This document shows positions 25,296 through 35,698 of a DNA stretch of 64,000 nt, one piece after another. Numbering within the stretch: position 1 is the first letter of the stretch; each line of letters starts with the position of its first letter. The translations under genes were made by a program, and so were the position numbers. Origin of the DNA: Nesterenkonia sandarakina (GTDB taxonomy: Bacteria; Actinomycetota; Actinomycetes; Actinomycetales; Micrococcaceae); the NCBI RefSeq assembly GCF_013410215.1, contig NZ_JACCFQ010000001.1, positions 434,001 to 498,000 on the forward strand, read 5' to 3'. The notes under the pieces are model-generated. The model did not search any database. It worked only from the letters and a program-made list of their open reading frames with translations, and had not been told where the DNA came from.

Positions 25296-25739
25296 CTACT
25301 GAGTGACCTGGGAGATGTCGAACGGCTTCGGCTGCTGCGCGACGTGCGGGTGCTCAGCACCTGCGTAGACGCGCAGCTTCTTCAGCTGTGCCGTGCCGAG
25401 CTTGTTGTGGGGCAGCATGCCCTTGACCGCCTGGTAGACGGCGCGGGTCGGGTAGCGCGTGACCATCTCGTTGAAGGTCAACGACTTGATGCCGCCGGGG
25501 AAGCCGGAGTGGCGCCAGTAGCGCTTCTTCTCGGCCTTGTCGCCGGTCACGGCGACCTTCTCGGCGTTGATGATGATGACGAAGTCGCCCATGTCCTGGT
25601 GAGGGACGAAGGTCGGCTTGTGCTTGCCGCGCAGCAGCGTGGCGGTGTGGGAGGCGAGACGGCCCAGCACGACGTCAGTCGCGTCGATGACGTGCCACTG
25701 GGCATCGGCGTCGCCAGGCTTCGGGGTGTACGTACGCAC
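25296..25739 (-). CDS. rplM: 50S ribosomal protein L13
   Basis: A 147-residue early-assembly protein of the large subunit. It has the family landmarks [32 protein letters not shown] and [19 protein letters not shown]. The start codon is GTG with GAAGG upstream. It is the first gene of the rplM-rpsI operon, with a promoter candidate about 240 bases upstream. It is of normal length. Confidence 0.98.
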   Translation of the reverse strand: MRTYTPKPGDADAQWHVIDATDVVLGRLASHTATLLRGKHKPTFVPHQDMGDFVIIINAEKVAVTGDKAEKKRYWRHSGFPGGIKSLTFNEMVTRYPTRAVYQAVKGMLPHNKLGTAQLKKLRVYAGAEHPHVAQQPKPFDISQVTQ

Positions 25740-26108
25740 GTTGGTATGCCTTCGGTCGATGTTCTACGGTTCAGTGCACTGGACTCTGCGATGTGTGAGA
25801 AGCACCGAGCGTCAATGACTGTTTCTTCGCGAGTGCGACATCCGGATTCCCAGGTGAGGACTGGGAAAAGACCGGGCCCGTGAGTTCCCCTGCAGTCCGT
25901 GGAGGCTGACGACCATGCAACTGAGCCGCCTCGACACGGACCCACGCAGGGGTGGACACGCACAACAACCAATAACTATACAGAGCGCCCCCGCCTTTGA
26001 GCAAAGTCGCGCTGCGGGCGGGCCGCTGGCGGGACGCCCAACGGGGCGGGGGCGGCACTGGTTCTGGGGGGCCTGCCAGCTGAGCCGGCCGGGGATCGCG
26101 GGCGCAAG
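25740..26108. other. Leader and promoter region of rplM (369 bases without a gene)
   Basis: No coding frame here has codon bias or a ribosome site worth calling. The minus-strand promoter candidate at 25975-26004 implies an rplM leader of about 230 bases. GC-rich inverted segments near 26015-26095 may terminate the sugar transporter transcript but form no clean single hairpin. Confidence 0.5.
25975..26004 (-). promoter_or_regulatory. Promoter of rplM-rpsI
   Basis: -35 TTGCTC (25999-26004), an 18-base spacer and -10 TATAGT (25975-25980) on the minus strand. The surrounding AT-rich tract stands out from the high-GC background. Confidence 0.6.
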
Positions 26109-27572
26109 TCAGCGTGTCTTCGCGACCCGCGGCGTCTTCTCGTAGGCGGCGTCTGACATGTCTTCGAGCTCGCGCCCCTTGGTCTCGGGCACCCATTTGA
26201 GCACGAAGAACATGGAGAGCAGCGCCGAGGCCGCGTAGAAGCCGTAGGCGAAGACCAGGGAGAACGCCGCCATCTCGGGGAAGAGCATCGAGATCAGGAA
26301 GTTCGCGGCCCAGTTCGCGGACGCGGTCACGCCCAGCGCCACGGCGCGGACCCGGTTGGGGAACATCTCCCCCAGCAGGACCCACATGAACGGCCCCCAG
26401 GTGGCTCCGAAGAAGAGCACGAAGACATTGGCGGAGACCAGCGCGATCATTCCCCAGGCGCCGGGGAGCGAGACCAGCTCTTCGCCGTCGGCTCCCACGG
26501 TGATGATCGCCTGGCTGAAGGCCACCGCCATCATGCCCAGTCCTGCGGCCATGCCTGCAGAGCCCACGGCGAGCGGGATCCGGCGACCCACCCGGTCCAC
26601 GATGATGATGCCGATGACGGTGGCCACGATGTTCACGCTGGTGGTGATGATCTGGACCAGGAATGCCTGGTCCTCCGCGATGCCCACCGCCTGCCACAGC
26701 GTGTTGGAGTAGTAGAAGATCACGTTGATGCCGACGAACTGCTGGAAGACCGCCAGGCCCAGTCCCACCCAGACGATCGGGGTGAGCCGCCCGCCCACGA
26801 TCAGGTCCCGGAAGCGCTGTCGGGCCTCCATGTTGATGGTCTCGCGGACGTCTTTGATCTTCTGCGCGATGGCGGCCTCACCCTGGATGCCGACGATCTC
26901 CTGCAGCACCTTCGCCGCCTGCTTGTCCCGGCCTCGGGAGACCAGATAGCGCGGGGATTCCGGGATGGAGGAGGCAAGCAGGGCGTAGAGCAGCGCCGGA
27001 CCCGCCTCGAGCAGGAACATCCAGCGCCAGGCCTCCAGTCCGAACCACAGCTCCTCGGCTGCCCCGCCAGCGAGGTTGGCGATGAACGCGTTCGACGCGG
27101 CAGCCATGAAGATGCCGACCACGATGGCCAGCTGCCAGGTGGAGCCCAGGCGTCCGCGCAGGTGTGTCGGGGCGACCTCGGCGATGTAGGACGGAGCGAT
27201 CACTGAGGCCATGCCCACGCCGATGCCGCCGAGCACCCGCCAGAGCACCAGGTCCGCGGCGCCGAAGGCGAGTCCCGAGCCGATCGCAGAGATGAAGAAC
27301 AGCGCCGCGGCCACCATCATCGCGCGCTGGCGACCGATGCGGTCTGAGAGGCTCCCGCCGGCCCAGGCGCCCACCATGCAGCCCAGCAGGGCCGAGGAGA
27401 CGGTGAAGCCGATGGCAAGGTCTGAGAGTGAGAACTGGTCCTGGATGGGGCCGACGGCCCCGTTGATCACTGCGGTGTCGAAGCCGAAGAGGAAGCCGCC
27501 GAACGCGGCGACCAGTACGACCCACGCGACGCCGCCTAGACCGGATTCCTGGGAGCGGGGAGTGGTGCTCAT
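26109..27572 (-). CDS. MFS sugar porter (sugar:H+ symporter family)
   Basis: A 487-residue, 12-segment membrane protein. Sugar-porter signatures are present: GFLFGFDTAVINGAV, then GGSLSDRIGRQRAM, RVLGGIGVGMASVIAPSYIAE, SIPESPRYLVSRGR, and the terminal PETKGRELEDM. It resembles XylE/GlcP/IolT transporters for hexoses, pentoses or inositol; the substrate is not decidable. ATG 27572 is chosen because the upstream open frame adds an atypical 31 residues; AAGGA lies 12 bases before it. It is a single gene inside the ribosomal block with no sugar catabolic genes beside it. Confidence 0.9.
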   Translation of the reverse strand: MSTTPRSQESGLGGVAWVVLVAAFGGFLFGFDTAVINGAVGPIQDQFSLSDLAIGFTVSSALLGCMVGAWAGGSLSDRIGRQRAMMVAAALFFISAIGSGLAFGAADLVLWRVLGGIGVGMASVIAPSYIAEVAPTHLRGRLGSTWQLAIVVGIFMAAASNAFIANLAGGAAEELWFGLEAWRWMFLLEAGPALLYALLASSIPESPRYLVSRGRDKQAAKVLQEIVGIQGEAAIAQKIKDVRETINMEARQRFRDLIVGGRLTPIVWVGLGLAVFQQFVGINVIFYYSNTLWQAVGIAEDQAFLVQIITTSVNIVATVIGIIIVDRVGRRIPLAVGSAGMAAGLGMMAVAFSQAIITVGADGEELVSLPGAWGMIALVSANVFVLFFGATWGPFMWVLLGEMFPNRVRAVALGVTASANWAANFLISMLFPEMAAFSLVFAYGFYAASALLSMFFVLKWVPETKGRELEDMSDAAYEKTPRVAKTR

Positions 27573-27801
27573 CAGAGGTTGGTTCCTTAGCAGGTCAGGG
27601 ATGAGGGCCTTCGTCGATGAAGGCAAGCCCGAATGAGTATGCTGCCTGAACGTGAACCACGCCACCCCCGGACCCCCGGGTGACCCCCGCCCGCCTGGGC
27701 TGATGCTGGCATTCTCCCGCGCGGTGACAGGCTTCAGGCACGCCAGGACCTGACTGAAAGACTTCCTCCGATGTGCTTGATATCACAGCTTTGCGCGCAG
27801 C
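27573..27801. other. Intergenic region between truA and the sugar porter
   Basis: A short ORF at 27595-27786 (minus) has no recognisable product or ribosome site. A CATACT at about 27633-27638 could be a -10 for the porter gene but lacks a clear -35. Nothing else is seen. Confidence 0.3.
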
Positions 27802-28680
27802 TCAGGTCTGCTCGGCGCTGCGCCGAAGCGCCCGGGTCTGCTCGGCGCGGTGGCCCAGCTGCTCCGGAGCCGGGTACTGCACCGATTCCAGCACCAGCCC
27901 CGCGGGCTGGGCGAGCCTGACCGACTGGTCCCAGCTCGGCTCGGCGAGGCGGCTGCTCAGCCAGCCAGGGGCTCGGCGCCCCTCCCCCACGTCCAGGCAG
28001 GCGCCGATGAGCGCACGCACCATGTGATGGCAGAAGGCGTCGGCGGTCAGTTCCGCGACGATCACTCCCTGCGGCTCACGCCCGATGTTGAAGCCGTGGA
28101 GCTCCCGGATGGTGGTGCTGCGCTCCCGAGGCCGACAGAAGCTCCCGAAGTCCTGGAGTCCGGCCGCAGAGGCTGCTTCCAGGCGCATCGCCTCCGCGTC
28201 CAGGGGCGTGCGATGCCAGGCGGTGTCCCAGCGGCGCAGCGGGTCCTGCAGCGCCGGGGCATCCGCGATGCGATAGCGGTAGCTGCGACTCAGCGCGGAG
28301 AACCGAGCGTCAAAGCTCGGCGGCACCGCGGCGGCGGAGAAGACGACGACGGCGCCGTGCTCCCGGTGCAGGACCCCGGCGAGCCGGCGCACCAGTGCCT
28401 GATCGGGGGTGATCCCCCGTCCTCGGCCGAGACCGGAGTACTCGGCGTCGCTCAGGTCCAGGTGGACGACCTGCCCCCGGGCATGAACCCCGGCGTCGGT
28501 GCGTCCGGCGACCACCAGCGGCACCTCGCGACGGAAGAGTGTGGCCAGACCCTCCCGGAGAGTTCCTTCCACGGTGCGCAGACCCGGCTGTGCGGCCCAG
28601 CCGTGGTAGGCGCTGCCGTCATAGGCGAGATCGAGACGCACCCGCTGAGTCGGGTCCTGATGGGCTTCGCGGACGCGCAT
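27802..28680 (-). CDS. truA: tRNA pseudouridine(38-40) synthase
   Basis: A 292-residue enzyme that isomerises uridines 38-40 of the anticodon stem. The catalytic Asp lies in VVAGRTDAGVHARGQVVHL near residue 61, preceded by RLDLAYDGSAYHGWAAQPG. A conserved FCHHMVRALIGACLDVG stretch is near the C-terminus. It follows rplQ by 142 bases across a hairpin, the usual position at the end of the alpha operon. The start ATG at 28680 gives normal length. Confidence 0.95.
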   Translation of the reverse strand: MRVREAHQDPTQRVRLDLAYDGSAYHGWAAQPGLRTVEGTLREGLATLFRREVPLVVAGRTDAGVHARGQVVHLDLSDAEYSGLGRGRGITPDQALVRRLAGVLHREHGAVVVFSAAAVPPSFDARFSALSRSYRYRIADAPALQDPLRRWDTAWHRTPLDAEAMRLEAASAAGLQDFGSFCRPRERSTTIRELHGFNIGREPQGVIVAELTADAFCHHMVRALIGACLDVGEGRRAPGWLSSRLAEPSWDQSVRLAQPAGLVLESVQYPAPEQLGHRAEQTRALRRSAEQT

Positions 28681-28766
28681 GGGCGCTCATCCCTTCCTGC
28701 GGCTTCCGTGCTCGCACCGGATGTGCCCCCGGTGCGCAGGGCGGTTCAGACGTCGCTGCAGACACG

Positions 28767-28802
28767 TCAGGCGCCCGCGATCGGTGAGATCGGGGCGCCT
28801 GA
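28767..28802 (-). terminator. Hairpin between rplQ and truA
   Basis: TCAGGCGCCC (28767-28776) pairs with GGGCGCCTGA (28793-28802), and inner GATC/GATC pairing extends the stem. It lies 20 bases after the rplQ stop and probably reduces read-through into truA. Confidence 0.7.
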
Positions 28803-28822
28803 GGTGTGCGTTGTTGAGAGGC

Positions 28823-29359
28823 TTACTTCTGGCTCTCACCCTCGGTGGACTCCGCTGCAGCGGACTCCGCCTCGGTGTCGGCAGTCTCGGTGGACTCGAC
28901 CTCGGCGGTCTCCTCCTGGACCGGCTGCGCGGCGGGGGTCGCGGTGGCCTGCTCGGCCTCCTTGACCACTGCCTGCTTCGGCGAGACGGGCTCCATGACG
29001 AGCTCGATCACGGCCATGGGCGCGTTGTCACCCTTGCGGTTGCCGATCTTCACGATGCGGGTGTAGCCGCCTTCGCGCTCGGCCATGGCCGGGGCGATCA
29101 CGGTGAACAGCTCGTGGACGATCGCCTGGTTGGTCGCGCTGTTGGCGCTGATCTTGCCGACCACACGACGACGCGCGGCGATGTCGCCCTGCTTCGCCAT
29201 GGTGATCAGACGCTCGGCGTAGGGACGCAGGCGCTTGGCCTTGGTCAGCGTGGTGGTGATCGAGCGGTGCTCGAACAGGTTGGCGGAAAGGTTCGCCAAC
29301 ATCATCTTCTCGTGCGACGGGCTGCCGCCCAGGCGCGGACCCTTGGTGGGGGTAGGCAT
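28823..29359 (-). CDS. rplQ: 50S ribosomal protein L17
   Basis: A 178-residue protein at the peptide exit side of the large subunit. The N-terminal 120 residues are the L17 domain ([20 protein letters not shown]). The rest is a highly acidic, Ala/Glu/Thr-rich tail typical of actinobacterial L17 homologues. The gene follows rpoA by 77 bases. The ATG has AAGGAG upstream. Confidence 0.97.
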   Translation of the reverse strand: MPTPTKGPRLGGSPSHEKMMLANLSANLFEHRSITTTLTKAKRLRPYAERLITMAKQGDIAARRRVVGKISANSATNQAIVHELFTVIAPAMAEREGGYTRIVKIGNRKGDNAPMAVIELVMEPVSPKQAVVKEAEQATATPAAQPVQEETAEVESTETADTEAESAAAESTEGESQK

Positions 29360-29436
29360 GGTCTGGTTCTCCTTGAGTGGTGCGCAGTCGGTTCAGGTGA
29401 ACGTCAGCGCGAATAGTTGTTCTGGGCCGCAGTTCT

Positions 29437-30453
29437 TCAGAACCGCTGCTGCTCTTCTTCGACGTAGTCCTCGTCGCCAGCATCCTGGAAGCGAGCCGCG
29501 GTCGGGTCGAAGCCTGCCGGGGAGTCCTTCAAGCTCAGGCCAAGCTCGACGAGCTTGTCCTTGACCTCGTCGATGGACTTGGCACCGAAGTTGCGGATGT
29601 CCATCAGATCAGCCTCGGAACGTGCCACGAGCTCACCCACGCTGTGGATGCCCTCGCGCTTGAGGCAGTTGTAGGAACGCACCGTCAGTTCCAGGTCCTC
29701 GATCGGCAGAGCCATGTCCGCGGCAAGTGCGGCGTCGGTCGGCGACGGGCCGATCTCGATGCCTTCTGCCGCCACGTTGAGCTCGCGAGCCAGGGAGAAA
29801 AGCTCCACCAGGGTGGTGCCCGCCGAGGCCAGTGCGTCACGGGGCTCCATGGAGGGCTTGGTCTCCACATCGACGGTGAGCTTGTCGAAGTCGGTGCGCT
29901 GCTCCACACGGGTAGCCTCGACCTTGAAGGAGACCTTCAGGACCGGGGAGTAGATGGAGTCCACGGGGATCCGGCCGATCTCTGCGTCGGCCATCTTGTT
30001 CTGAGCCGCCGAGACGTAGCCGCGGCCGCGTTCCACGGTCAGCTCCATGTCGAGCTTGCCGTGCTCGTTCAGCGTGGCCAGGTGCAGCTCCGGGTTGTGG
30101 AACTCCACTCCTGCCGGAGGGGTGATGTCGGCCGCGGTGACGGGGCCGGGGCCCTCCTTGCGGAGGTAGGCCACGACGGGCTCATCGTGCTCGGAAGAGA
30201 CGGAGAGCCGCTTCACGTTGAGGATGAGTTCGGTGACGTCTTCCTTTGTCCCGGCGATGGTGGTGAACTCGTGGAGCACACCATCGATCCGGACGCTGGT
30301 GACGGCGGCACCGGGGATGGAGGAGAGCAGGGTGCGACGCATGGAATTGCCGAGGGTGTAGCCGAAGCCCGGCTCGAGGGGCTCGATCACGAAGCGGGAG
30401 CGATTCTCGGCGACAACTTCTTCGGTCAGCGTGGGGCGCTGTGCAATGAGCAC
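29437..30453 (-). CDS. rpoA: DNA-directed RNA polymerase subunit alpha
   Basis: A 338-residue subunit. The N-terminal domain ([20 protein letters not shown]) dimerises and nucleates polymerase assembly; the C-terminal domain ([20 protein letters not shown]) contacts UP elements and activators. The start is GTG 30453 with AAGGA seven bases before it. The C-terminus carries a short acidic tail. A strong hairpin and a -10-like TATAGC precede it, so it may be transcribed both from upstream and from its own promoter. Confidence 0.98.
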   Translation of the reverse strand: MLIAQRPTLTEEVVAENRSRFVIEPLEPGFGYTLGNSMRRTLLSSIPGAAVTSVRIDGVLHEFTTIAGTKEDVTELILNVKRLSVSSEHDEPVVAYLRKEGPGPVTAADITPPAGVEFHNPELHLATLNEHGKLDMELTVERGRGYVSAAQNKMADAEIGRIPVDSIYSPVLKVSFKVEATRVEQRTDFDKLTVDVETKPSMEPRDALASAGTTLVELFSLARELNVAAEGIEIGPSPTDAALAADMALPIEDLELTVRSYNCLKREGIHSVGELVARSEADLMDIRNFGAKSIDEVKDKLVELGLSLKDSPAGFDPTAARFQDAGDEDYVEEEQQRF

Positions 30454-30478
30454 TGATTGTTCCTTTCAGAGTGCGTCC

Positions 30479-30484
30479 GCTATA
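30479..30484 (-). promoter_or_regulatory. Possible -10 for rpoA
   Basis: TATAGC on the minus strand, 25 bases before the GTG. Only a weak -35 (CATTAC, 17 bases upstream) is found. Confidence 0.3.
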
Positions 30485-30514
30485 TGACGCATTCTCACTG
30501 AGTAATGATGCTCG

Positions 30515-30546
30515 GCCTGCCCCCGGCGCGACGGCCGGGGGCAGGC
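30515..30546 (-). terminator. 13-bp perfect stem-loop between rpsK and rpoA
   Basis: GCCTGCCCCCGGC and its exact complement with a 6-base loop, 25 bases after the rpsK stop. A short T/A-rich tract lies on the wrong side, so it may act as an attenuator or a processing site. Confidence 0.65.
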
Positions 30547-30571
30547 TCTAATGTCTTTTAAAGAAGTTCGC

Positions 30572-30973
30572 TCAGACGCGGCGGCGCTTGGGCGGGCGGC
30601 AGCCATTGTGCGCGCTCGGGGTGACGTCCGAGATGGAGCCGACCTCCAGGCCAGCGGCCTGCAGCGAGCGGATCGCAGTCTCGCGGCCTGAACCGGGTCC
30701 CTTGACGAAGACCTCGACCTTCTTCATGCCGTGCTCCTGGGCGCGCTTCGCGGCCTGCTCGGCGGCGAGCTGTGCGGCGAAGGGCGTGGACTTGCGGGAG
30801 CCCTTGAAGCCGACCTCACCCGAGGATGCCCAGGACACGACGGCGCCCTGCGGATCGGTGATCGAGACGATGGTGTTGTTGAAGGTCGACTTGATGTGCG
30901 CCTGACCCTGCGTGATGTTCTTGCTGACTTTGCGGCGCGGCTTGCGTGCCGCTGCGCGTGACTTTGGTGGCAT
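30572..30973 (-). CDS. rpsK: 30S ribosomal protein S11
   Basis: A 133-residue platform protein of the small subunit. It contains [20 protein letters not shown] and ends in [19 protein letters not shown], the conserved S11 C-terminus. Length is normal. It lies between rpsM and rpoA in the alpha operon, 63 bases after rpsM. The ATG is preceded by GGAG. Confidence 0.98.
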   Translation of the reverse strand: MPPKSRAAARKPRRKVSKNITQGQAHIKSTFNNTIVSITDPQGAVVSWASSGEVGFKGSRKSTPFAAQLAAEQAAKRAQEHGMKKVEVFVKGPGSGRETAIRSLQAAGLEVGSISDVTPSAHNGCRPPKRRRV

Positions 30974-31036
30974 TTCTTCTCCGTGACTGAGTTCTTCGGA
31001 TCAACTGCTGACTCGATGTGAGTCTGCGCTGCTGAA

Positions 31037-31405
31037 CTACTTCTTCTTACCTGCGACGGTCTTCTTCGAGCCCTTGCGGGTACGAGCGTTGGTCTTGGTG
31101 CGCTGACCGCGGACCGGGAGGCCGCGACGGTGGCGGATGCCTTCGTAAGAGCCGATCTCGACCTTGCGGCGGATATCGGCGGCGACCTCACGGCGAAGGT
31201 CGCCCTCGACGGTGAGGTTGCTCTCGATGTAGTCACGCAGAGAGATCAGCTGATCGTCAGTCAGATCCTTCACGCGGGTACCAGCTTCGATACCGGTTGC
31301 TTCCAAGGCTGCTTCGGCGCTCGTGCGCCCAACGCCATAGATATAAGTGAGTGCGATCACCGTGCGCTTTTCGCGCGGGATGTCTACACCTGCCAGACGT
31401 GCCAC
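31037..31405 (-). CDS. rpsM: 30S ribosomal protein S13
   Basis: A 122-residue protein of the small-subunit head that contacts the P-site tRNA and L5. It starts [14 protein letters not shown] at GTG 31405 with AAGGAGG nine bases upstream; a longer open frame exists but runs through a leader with no match to S13. [20 protein letters not shown] near the end is conserved. The gene follows rpmJ after a 214-base gap. Confidence 0.97.
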   Translation of the reverse strand: MARLAGVDIPREKRTVIALTYIYGVGRTSAEAALEATGIEAGTRVKDLTDDQLISLRDYIESNLTVEGDLRREVAADIRRKVEIGSYEGIRHRRGLPVRGQRTKTNARTRKGSKKTVAGKKK

Positions 31406-31593
31406 AGTGGCAGTCCTCCTTGTTCTCTTCCGAAGGTCTTCAGCAGTGCAATTCCCTCTGGGACCTTCACGGTCCGACATCGGAGGTGATGTCATCAGCG
31501 GGTCCCCGGCCTTCGGAAACCGGGGGTGTGCCCGTCCAGCTCAGTGACGGGCTGCACTGCATATGATGTGAGCTGTCCAGCGCGGGTGCGCCC

Positions 31594-31614
31594 TCACTTA
31601 CGAGGTGTAAGTGA
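31594..31614 (-). terminator. Small hairpin after rpmJ
   Basis: TCACTTAC and GTAAGTGA pair around a 5-base loop just after the rpmJ stop. Its position suggests a weak attenuator or processing signal in the rpmJ-rpsM gap. Confidence 0.4.
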
Positions 31615-31619
31615 AGGAC

Positions 31620-31736
31620 TCAGCCCTGGCGCTGCTTGTGGCGTGGGTTTGACTTGCAGATCACGCGGATCACGCCGCTGCGGCGGATGACTTTGCAGTC
31701 GGTGCAGATCTGCTTCACGCTCGGCTGAACCTTCAT
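31620..31736 (-). CDS. rpmJ: 50S ribosomal protein L36 (zinc-binding type)
   Basis: A 38-residue protein, the smallest of the large subunit. Translated from ATG 31736 it begins [19 protein letters not shown] and ends [10 protein letters not shown]. The zinc ligands Cys11, Cys14, Cys27 and His33 are all present, so this is the Zn-dependent (C+) form rather than the zinc-free paralogue. GAGGAG lies a few bases upstream. It sits between infA and rpsM. Confidence 0.97.
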   Translation of the reverse strand: MKVQPSVKQICTDCKVIRRSGVIRVICKSNPRHKQRQG

Positions 31737-31798
31737 GGGTTCTCCTCTTATTCGGTCGCGTGCGACAGGTTTTTACGTTGACCGACGCGTTCGTCGAC

Positions 31799-32020
31799 TC
31801 ACTTATAGCGGTAGACGATGCGCCCACGGTTGAGGTCATACGGGCTCATCTCCACCACTACGCGGTCCTCGGGGAGGATGCGAATGTAGTGCTGGCGCAT
31901 CTTGCCCGAGATGGTCGCGAGGACAACGTGCTCGTTCTCCAGACGCACGCGGAACATTGCATTCGGCAGGGCTTCAGAAACCCGGCCCTCTACTTCGATG
32001 ACGCCTTCTTTTTTACCCAT
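31799..32020 (-). CDS. infA: Translation initiation factor IF-1
   Basis: A 73-residue OB-fold factor that occupies the ribosomal A site during initiation. The start [20 protein letters not shown] and end [15 protein letters not shown] are the standard IF-1 termini. ATG 32020 has GGAG three to six bases upstream; the longer open frame is leader sequence. It is the first gene of the infA-rpmJ-rpsM unit, with its own promoter and a leader of about 185 bases. Confidence 0.98.
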   Translation of the reverse strand: MGKKEGVIEVEGRVSEALPNAMFRVRLENEHVVLATISGKMRQHYIRILPEDRVVVEMSPYDLNRGRIVYRYK

Positions 32021-32061
32021 ATGCTCCACATACCGTTCGTGACCCGGGGCCGATCGAAGCA

Positions 32062-32080
32062 CGCGCTGCGGCGCAGCGCG
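32062..32080 (-). repeat. 19-bp GC palindrome in the infA leader
   Basis: CGCGCTGCG-G-CGCAGCGCG. As RNA, eight pairs could form around a 3-base loop, about 40 bases before the infA ribosome site. Confidence 0.6.
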
Positions 32081-32142
32081 CTTCCGACCGACCATAGGGT
32101 CTGATTCGATTGCTGCGGCGTCTCGAGATCCGCCAGTGCAGG

Positions 32143-32176
32143 CACCGTGTGAAGACACCGTGTGCAACACCGTGCG
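32143..32176 (-). repeat. Three CACCGTG(T/C)G repeats in the infA leader
   Basis: Copies at 32143-32151, 32156-32164 and 32168-32176, spaced 13 and 12 bases. In the infA mRNA they read CACACGGTG, CACACGGTG and CGCACGGTG. They lie downstream of the predicted promoter. Confidence 0.8.
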
Positions 32177-32211
32177 CAGGCACGCAGAACGGCAGAGACA
32201 ACCAGCAGTAA

Positions 32212-32240
32212 AGCCTACAGGACGGTTCTGCCCCGGACAA
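32212..32240 (-). promoter_or_regulatory. Promoter of infA
   Basis: -35 TTGTCC (32235-32240), a 17-base spacer and -10 TAGGCT (32212-32217) on the minus strand. It lies in the 276-base gap between map and infA. Confidence 0.6.
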
Positions 32241-32296
32241 CTCGCACCCTGGAGGGCAGGCACGTCTGGGACGCCGCGTGGACCGCGCGGAAGTGC

Positions 32297-33142
32297 TCAG
32301 TGCGCGGGCAGCGGCACCGGCGTGACGCCCAGCGGCGCCAGCTCGGCGGCGCCGCCGTCGGCCGCGGTCAGCACCCAGATGCCTTCGGCGTGCCGGGCCA
32401 CGGAGTGTTCCCACTGGCTGGCTCGGGAGCCGTCACTGGTGACCACGGTCCAGTCGTCCTCAAGCACGTCGGTCTCGATGCCGCCCCGGGTGAGCATCGG
32501 CTCGATGGCCAGCGCCATGCCGGGGCGGACCTTTGCTCCTTTGAACCCGGTGGCGTAGTTGAACACGTCCGGGGGCATGTGCATCTGAGAGCCGATGCCG
32601 TGGCCCACGTAGTCCTCCAGGATGCCCAGCTTCTTCCCAGGCTGGGAGGAGACGTAGTCCTCGATGGCCTCACCGATCTCCCCGGTGCTCTTCGCCGTCG
32701 CGAAGGCCGCGATCCCCCGCCACATGGCGGCTTCGGTGACGGCGGAGAGCCGCTCATCCTCAGGATCGGCGGTGCCTTCCTGGGAGGAGCCCAGGATCCG
32801 GGTGCGGGCGGAGTCTGAATGCCAACCCTCGACGATGCAGCCGCCGTCGATCTTCAGCACGTCTCCCTGCGCAAGGACCCGCTCCCCCGGGATCCCATGG
32901 ACGACCTCTTCGTTGACCGAGGCGCAGATATAGCCCGGGAACCCGTGGTAGTTCAAGAAGTTGGGCTTCGCGCCGCGAGAGGTGATCACCTCGGCGAACA
33001 CGTCATTGAGCTCCCCGGTGGTCACCCCTGGCGCGGCGGCCGCCAGCGTGGCCTGAAGCGCCTCATTGAGGATCTCTCCGGCCGCGGCCATGTGGCGCAG
33101 CTGCTCGGGGGTCTTCAGCTCGACGCGGCTGCGGGAGAACAT
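32297..33142 (-). CDS. map: Type I methionine aminopeptidase
   Basis: A 281-residue metalloenzyme that removes initiator methionine. The substrate-pocket and metal-site segments are SVNEEVVHGIPGERVL, then GDVLKIDGGCIVEGWHSDSA, then the His in YVGHGIGSQMHMPPDV, and finally GMALAIEPMLTRGG. It starts one base into the adk stop codon (TGATG-like overlap), so the two are translationally coupled. Length is normal. It is the last gene of secY-adk-map. Confidence 0.96.
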   Translation of the reverse strand: MFSRSRVELKTPEQLRHMAAAGEILNEALQATLAAAAPGVTTGELNDVFAEVITSRGAKPNFLNYHGFPGYICASVNEEVVHGIPGERVLAQGDVLKIDGGCIVEGWHSDSARTRILGSSQEGTADPEDERLSAVTEAAMWRGIAAFATAKSTGEIGEAIEDYVSSQPGKKLGILEDYVGHGIGSQMHMPPDVFNYATGFKGAKVRPGMALAIEPMLTRGGIETDVLEDDWTVVTSDGSRASQWEHSVARHAEGIWVLTAADGGAAELAPLGVTPVPLPAH

Positions 33143-33707
33143 CAGGGCTTCAGCGCTTCCATGATGCGCGCGTTGACCTCATCCACGGCGCCCAGGCCGT
33201 CCACTCGGCGCACCAGTCCGCGCGCATCGTATTCAGCGATCATCGGGGCGGTCTCGGAGGCGAAGATCTCCAGTCGACGGCGGATGGCGTCCTCGTCGGC
33301 GTCGTCCTCTCGGCCTTCGATCTCCGCACGCTTCTTCAGGCGCTGGATCAGCTCCTCGCGGTCCGCGGTGAGCTCCAGCACGACGTCGAGGCTGACATCG
33401 AGCCGGGAAAGCATCTCATCGAGTGCGGCGACCTGGGTCCGGTTCCGCGGGTAGCCATCGAGCAGGAAGCCGTTCTTGGCGTCCTCCCAGGTCAGTCGAT
33501 CCTCGACCATCCGGTTCGTGACCGAGTCCGGCACCAGGTCGCCGGCGTCCACGTAGCCCTGCGCCTCGCGGCCGAGCTCGGTCGCCTCCTTGATGTTCAC
33601 CCGGAAGATGTCCCCGGTGGAGATCGCGACGATGCCCAAGTCCTCGGAGATCCGCTTGGACTGAGTTCCCTTGCCCGAGCCGGCCGGCCCGACTATCAAC
33701 ATGCGCG

Positions 33708-33711
<4 letters not shown>
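33142..33711 (-). CDS. adk: Adenylate kinase
   Basis: A 189-residue nucleotide kinase that interconverts ATP, ADP and AMP. The P-loop is LIVGPAGSGKGTQSKRI, and the AMP site includes LLDGYPRNRTQV. The LID region is short (KKRAEIEGREDDADEDAI), without the four-Cys zinc motif, as in other actinobacterial enzymes of this length. It overlaps secY by four bases and map by one. Confidence 0.97.
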
Positions 33712-35015
<1,304 letters not shown>

Positions 35016-35070
35016 GCGGCCTCCTGATGCGTGAATTGCCGTTGCGCGGCCATCGGCCGCACAGTCAGTC

Positions 35071-35098
35071 ATACTAACGCGCAGTGCGCACGGTAAAA
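35071..35098 (-). promoter_or_regulatory. Promoter of secY-adk-map
   Basis: -35 TTTTAC (35093-35098), a 16-base spacer and -10 TAGTAT (35071-35076) on the minus strand, giving a leader of about 50 bases to the TTG start. Confidence 0.5.
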
Positions 35099-35114
35099 GA
35101 ATCCTATGGCCGGG

Positions 35115-35157
35115 ACCGGCCGGGAGATGACAGGCCGGAACCGGCCAGGATATGACA
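35115..35157. repeat. 25-bp period direct repeat upstream of the secY promoter
   Basis: An 18-mer at 35115-35132 recurs at 35140-35157 with 16 of 18 bases equal (ACCGGCC then GGGAGATGACA or AGGATATGACA). It lies between the rplO terminator and the secY promoter. Confidence 0.85.
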
Positions 35158-35185
35158 AGACCCCCGTGGGAACCACGGGGGTCTT
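35157..35185 (-). terminator. Terminator after rplO
   Basis: A perfect 13-bp stem AAGACCCCCGTGG with a 3-base loop, followed by TCTTGTCATAT on the minus strand, 16 bases after the rplO stop. It ends the spc ribosomal-protein unit. Confidence 0.85.
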
Positions 35186-35201
35186 CATCATGGCGAGCCG
35201 A

Positions 35202-35696
35202 TCAGGCCTGCTTGGAAGCAGCCTTCAGCGGCAGCTGCTCGGTGGAACCACCGGCAGCCTTGATCTTCTCTTCGGCGCTGGCCGAGAAGGCGTGAGCCTT
35301 CACGGTCACGGCGACCGAGATCTCGCCGGAGCCCAGGACCTTCACCGGGCGGCCCTTGCGGGCAGCCCCCTTGGCGATGAGGTCATCGGCGTGCACGTCG
35401 CCGCCCTGGGGGAACATCTCGCTCAGCTTGGTCAGGTTGACCGGCGAGTATTCCACCCGGAACGGGTTCTTGAACCCGCGCAGCTTCGGAAGGCGCATGT
35501 GCAGCGGGAGCTGCCCACCTTCGAAGCCGGCGCGGACCTGGTAACGGGCCTTGGTGCCCTTGGTGCCACGGCCTGCGGTCTTGCCCTTGGAGGCTTCACC
35601 ACGTCCCACACGGATGCGGGACTTCTTGGCGCCGCGTGCTGGACGCAGATCGTGGACCTTGAGGACGTTGGATTCTTCAGCGGTGTTCTCTGGCAT
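35202..35696 (-). CDS. rplO: 50S ribosomal protein L15
   Basis: A 164-residue protein with the L15 start [20 protein letters not shown] and the Gly-rich [17 protein letters not shown] that threads into 23S r[21 protein letters not shown] is also conserved. It carries a ten-residue acidic N-terminal extension. It is the last gene of the spc unit, two bases after rpmD, and is followed by a strong terminator. Confidence 0.97.
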   Translation of the reverse strand: MPENTAEESNVLKVHDLRPARGAKKSRIRVGRGEASKGKTAGRGTKGTKARYQVRAGFEGGQLPLHMRLPKLRGFKNPFRVEYSPVNLTKLSEMFPQGGDVHADDLIAKGAARKGRPVKVLGSGEISVAVTVKAHAFSASAEEKIKAAGGSTEQLPLKAASKQA

Positions 35697-35698
35697 CC

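Noticed and set aside
27595-27786. 63-codon minus-strand ORF upstream of the sugar porter
   Set aside because: No ribosome site, no family resemblance, and it overlaps the expected promoter region.
32143-32176. CACCGTG repeats as CRISPR or replication iterons
   Set aside because: The units are 9 bp, with only three copies and 3-4 base gaps, in a translation-factor leader; neither CRISPR nor origin architecture is present.
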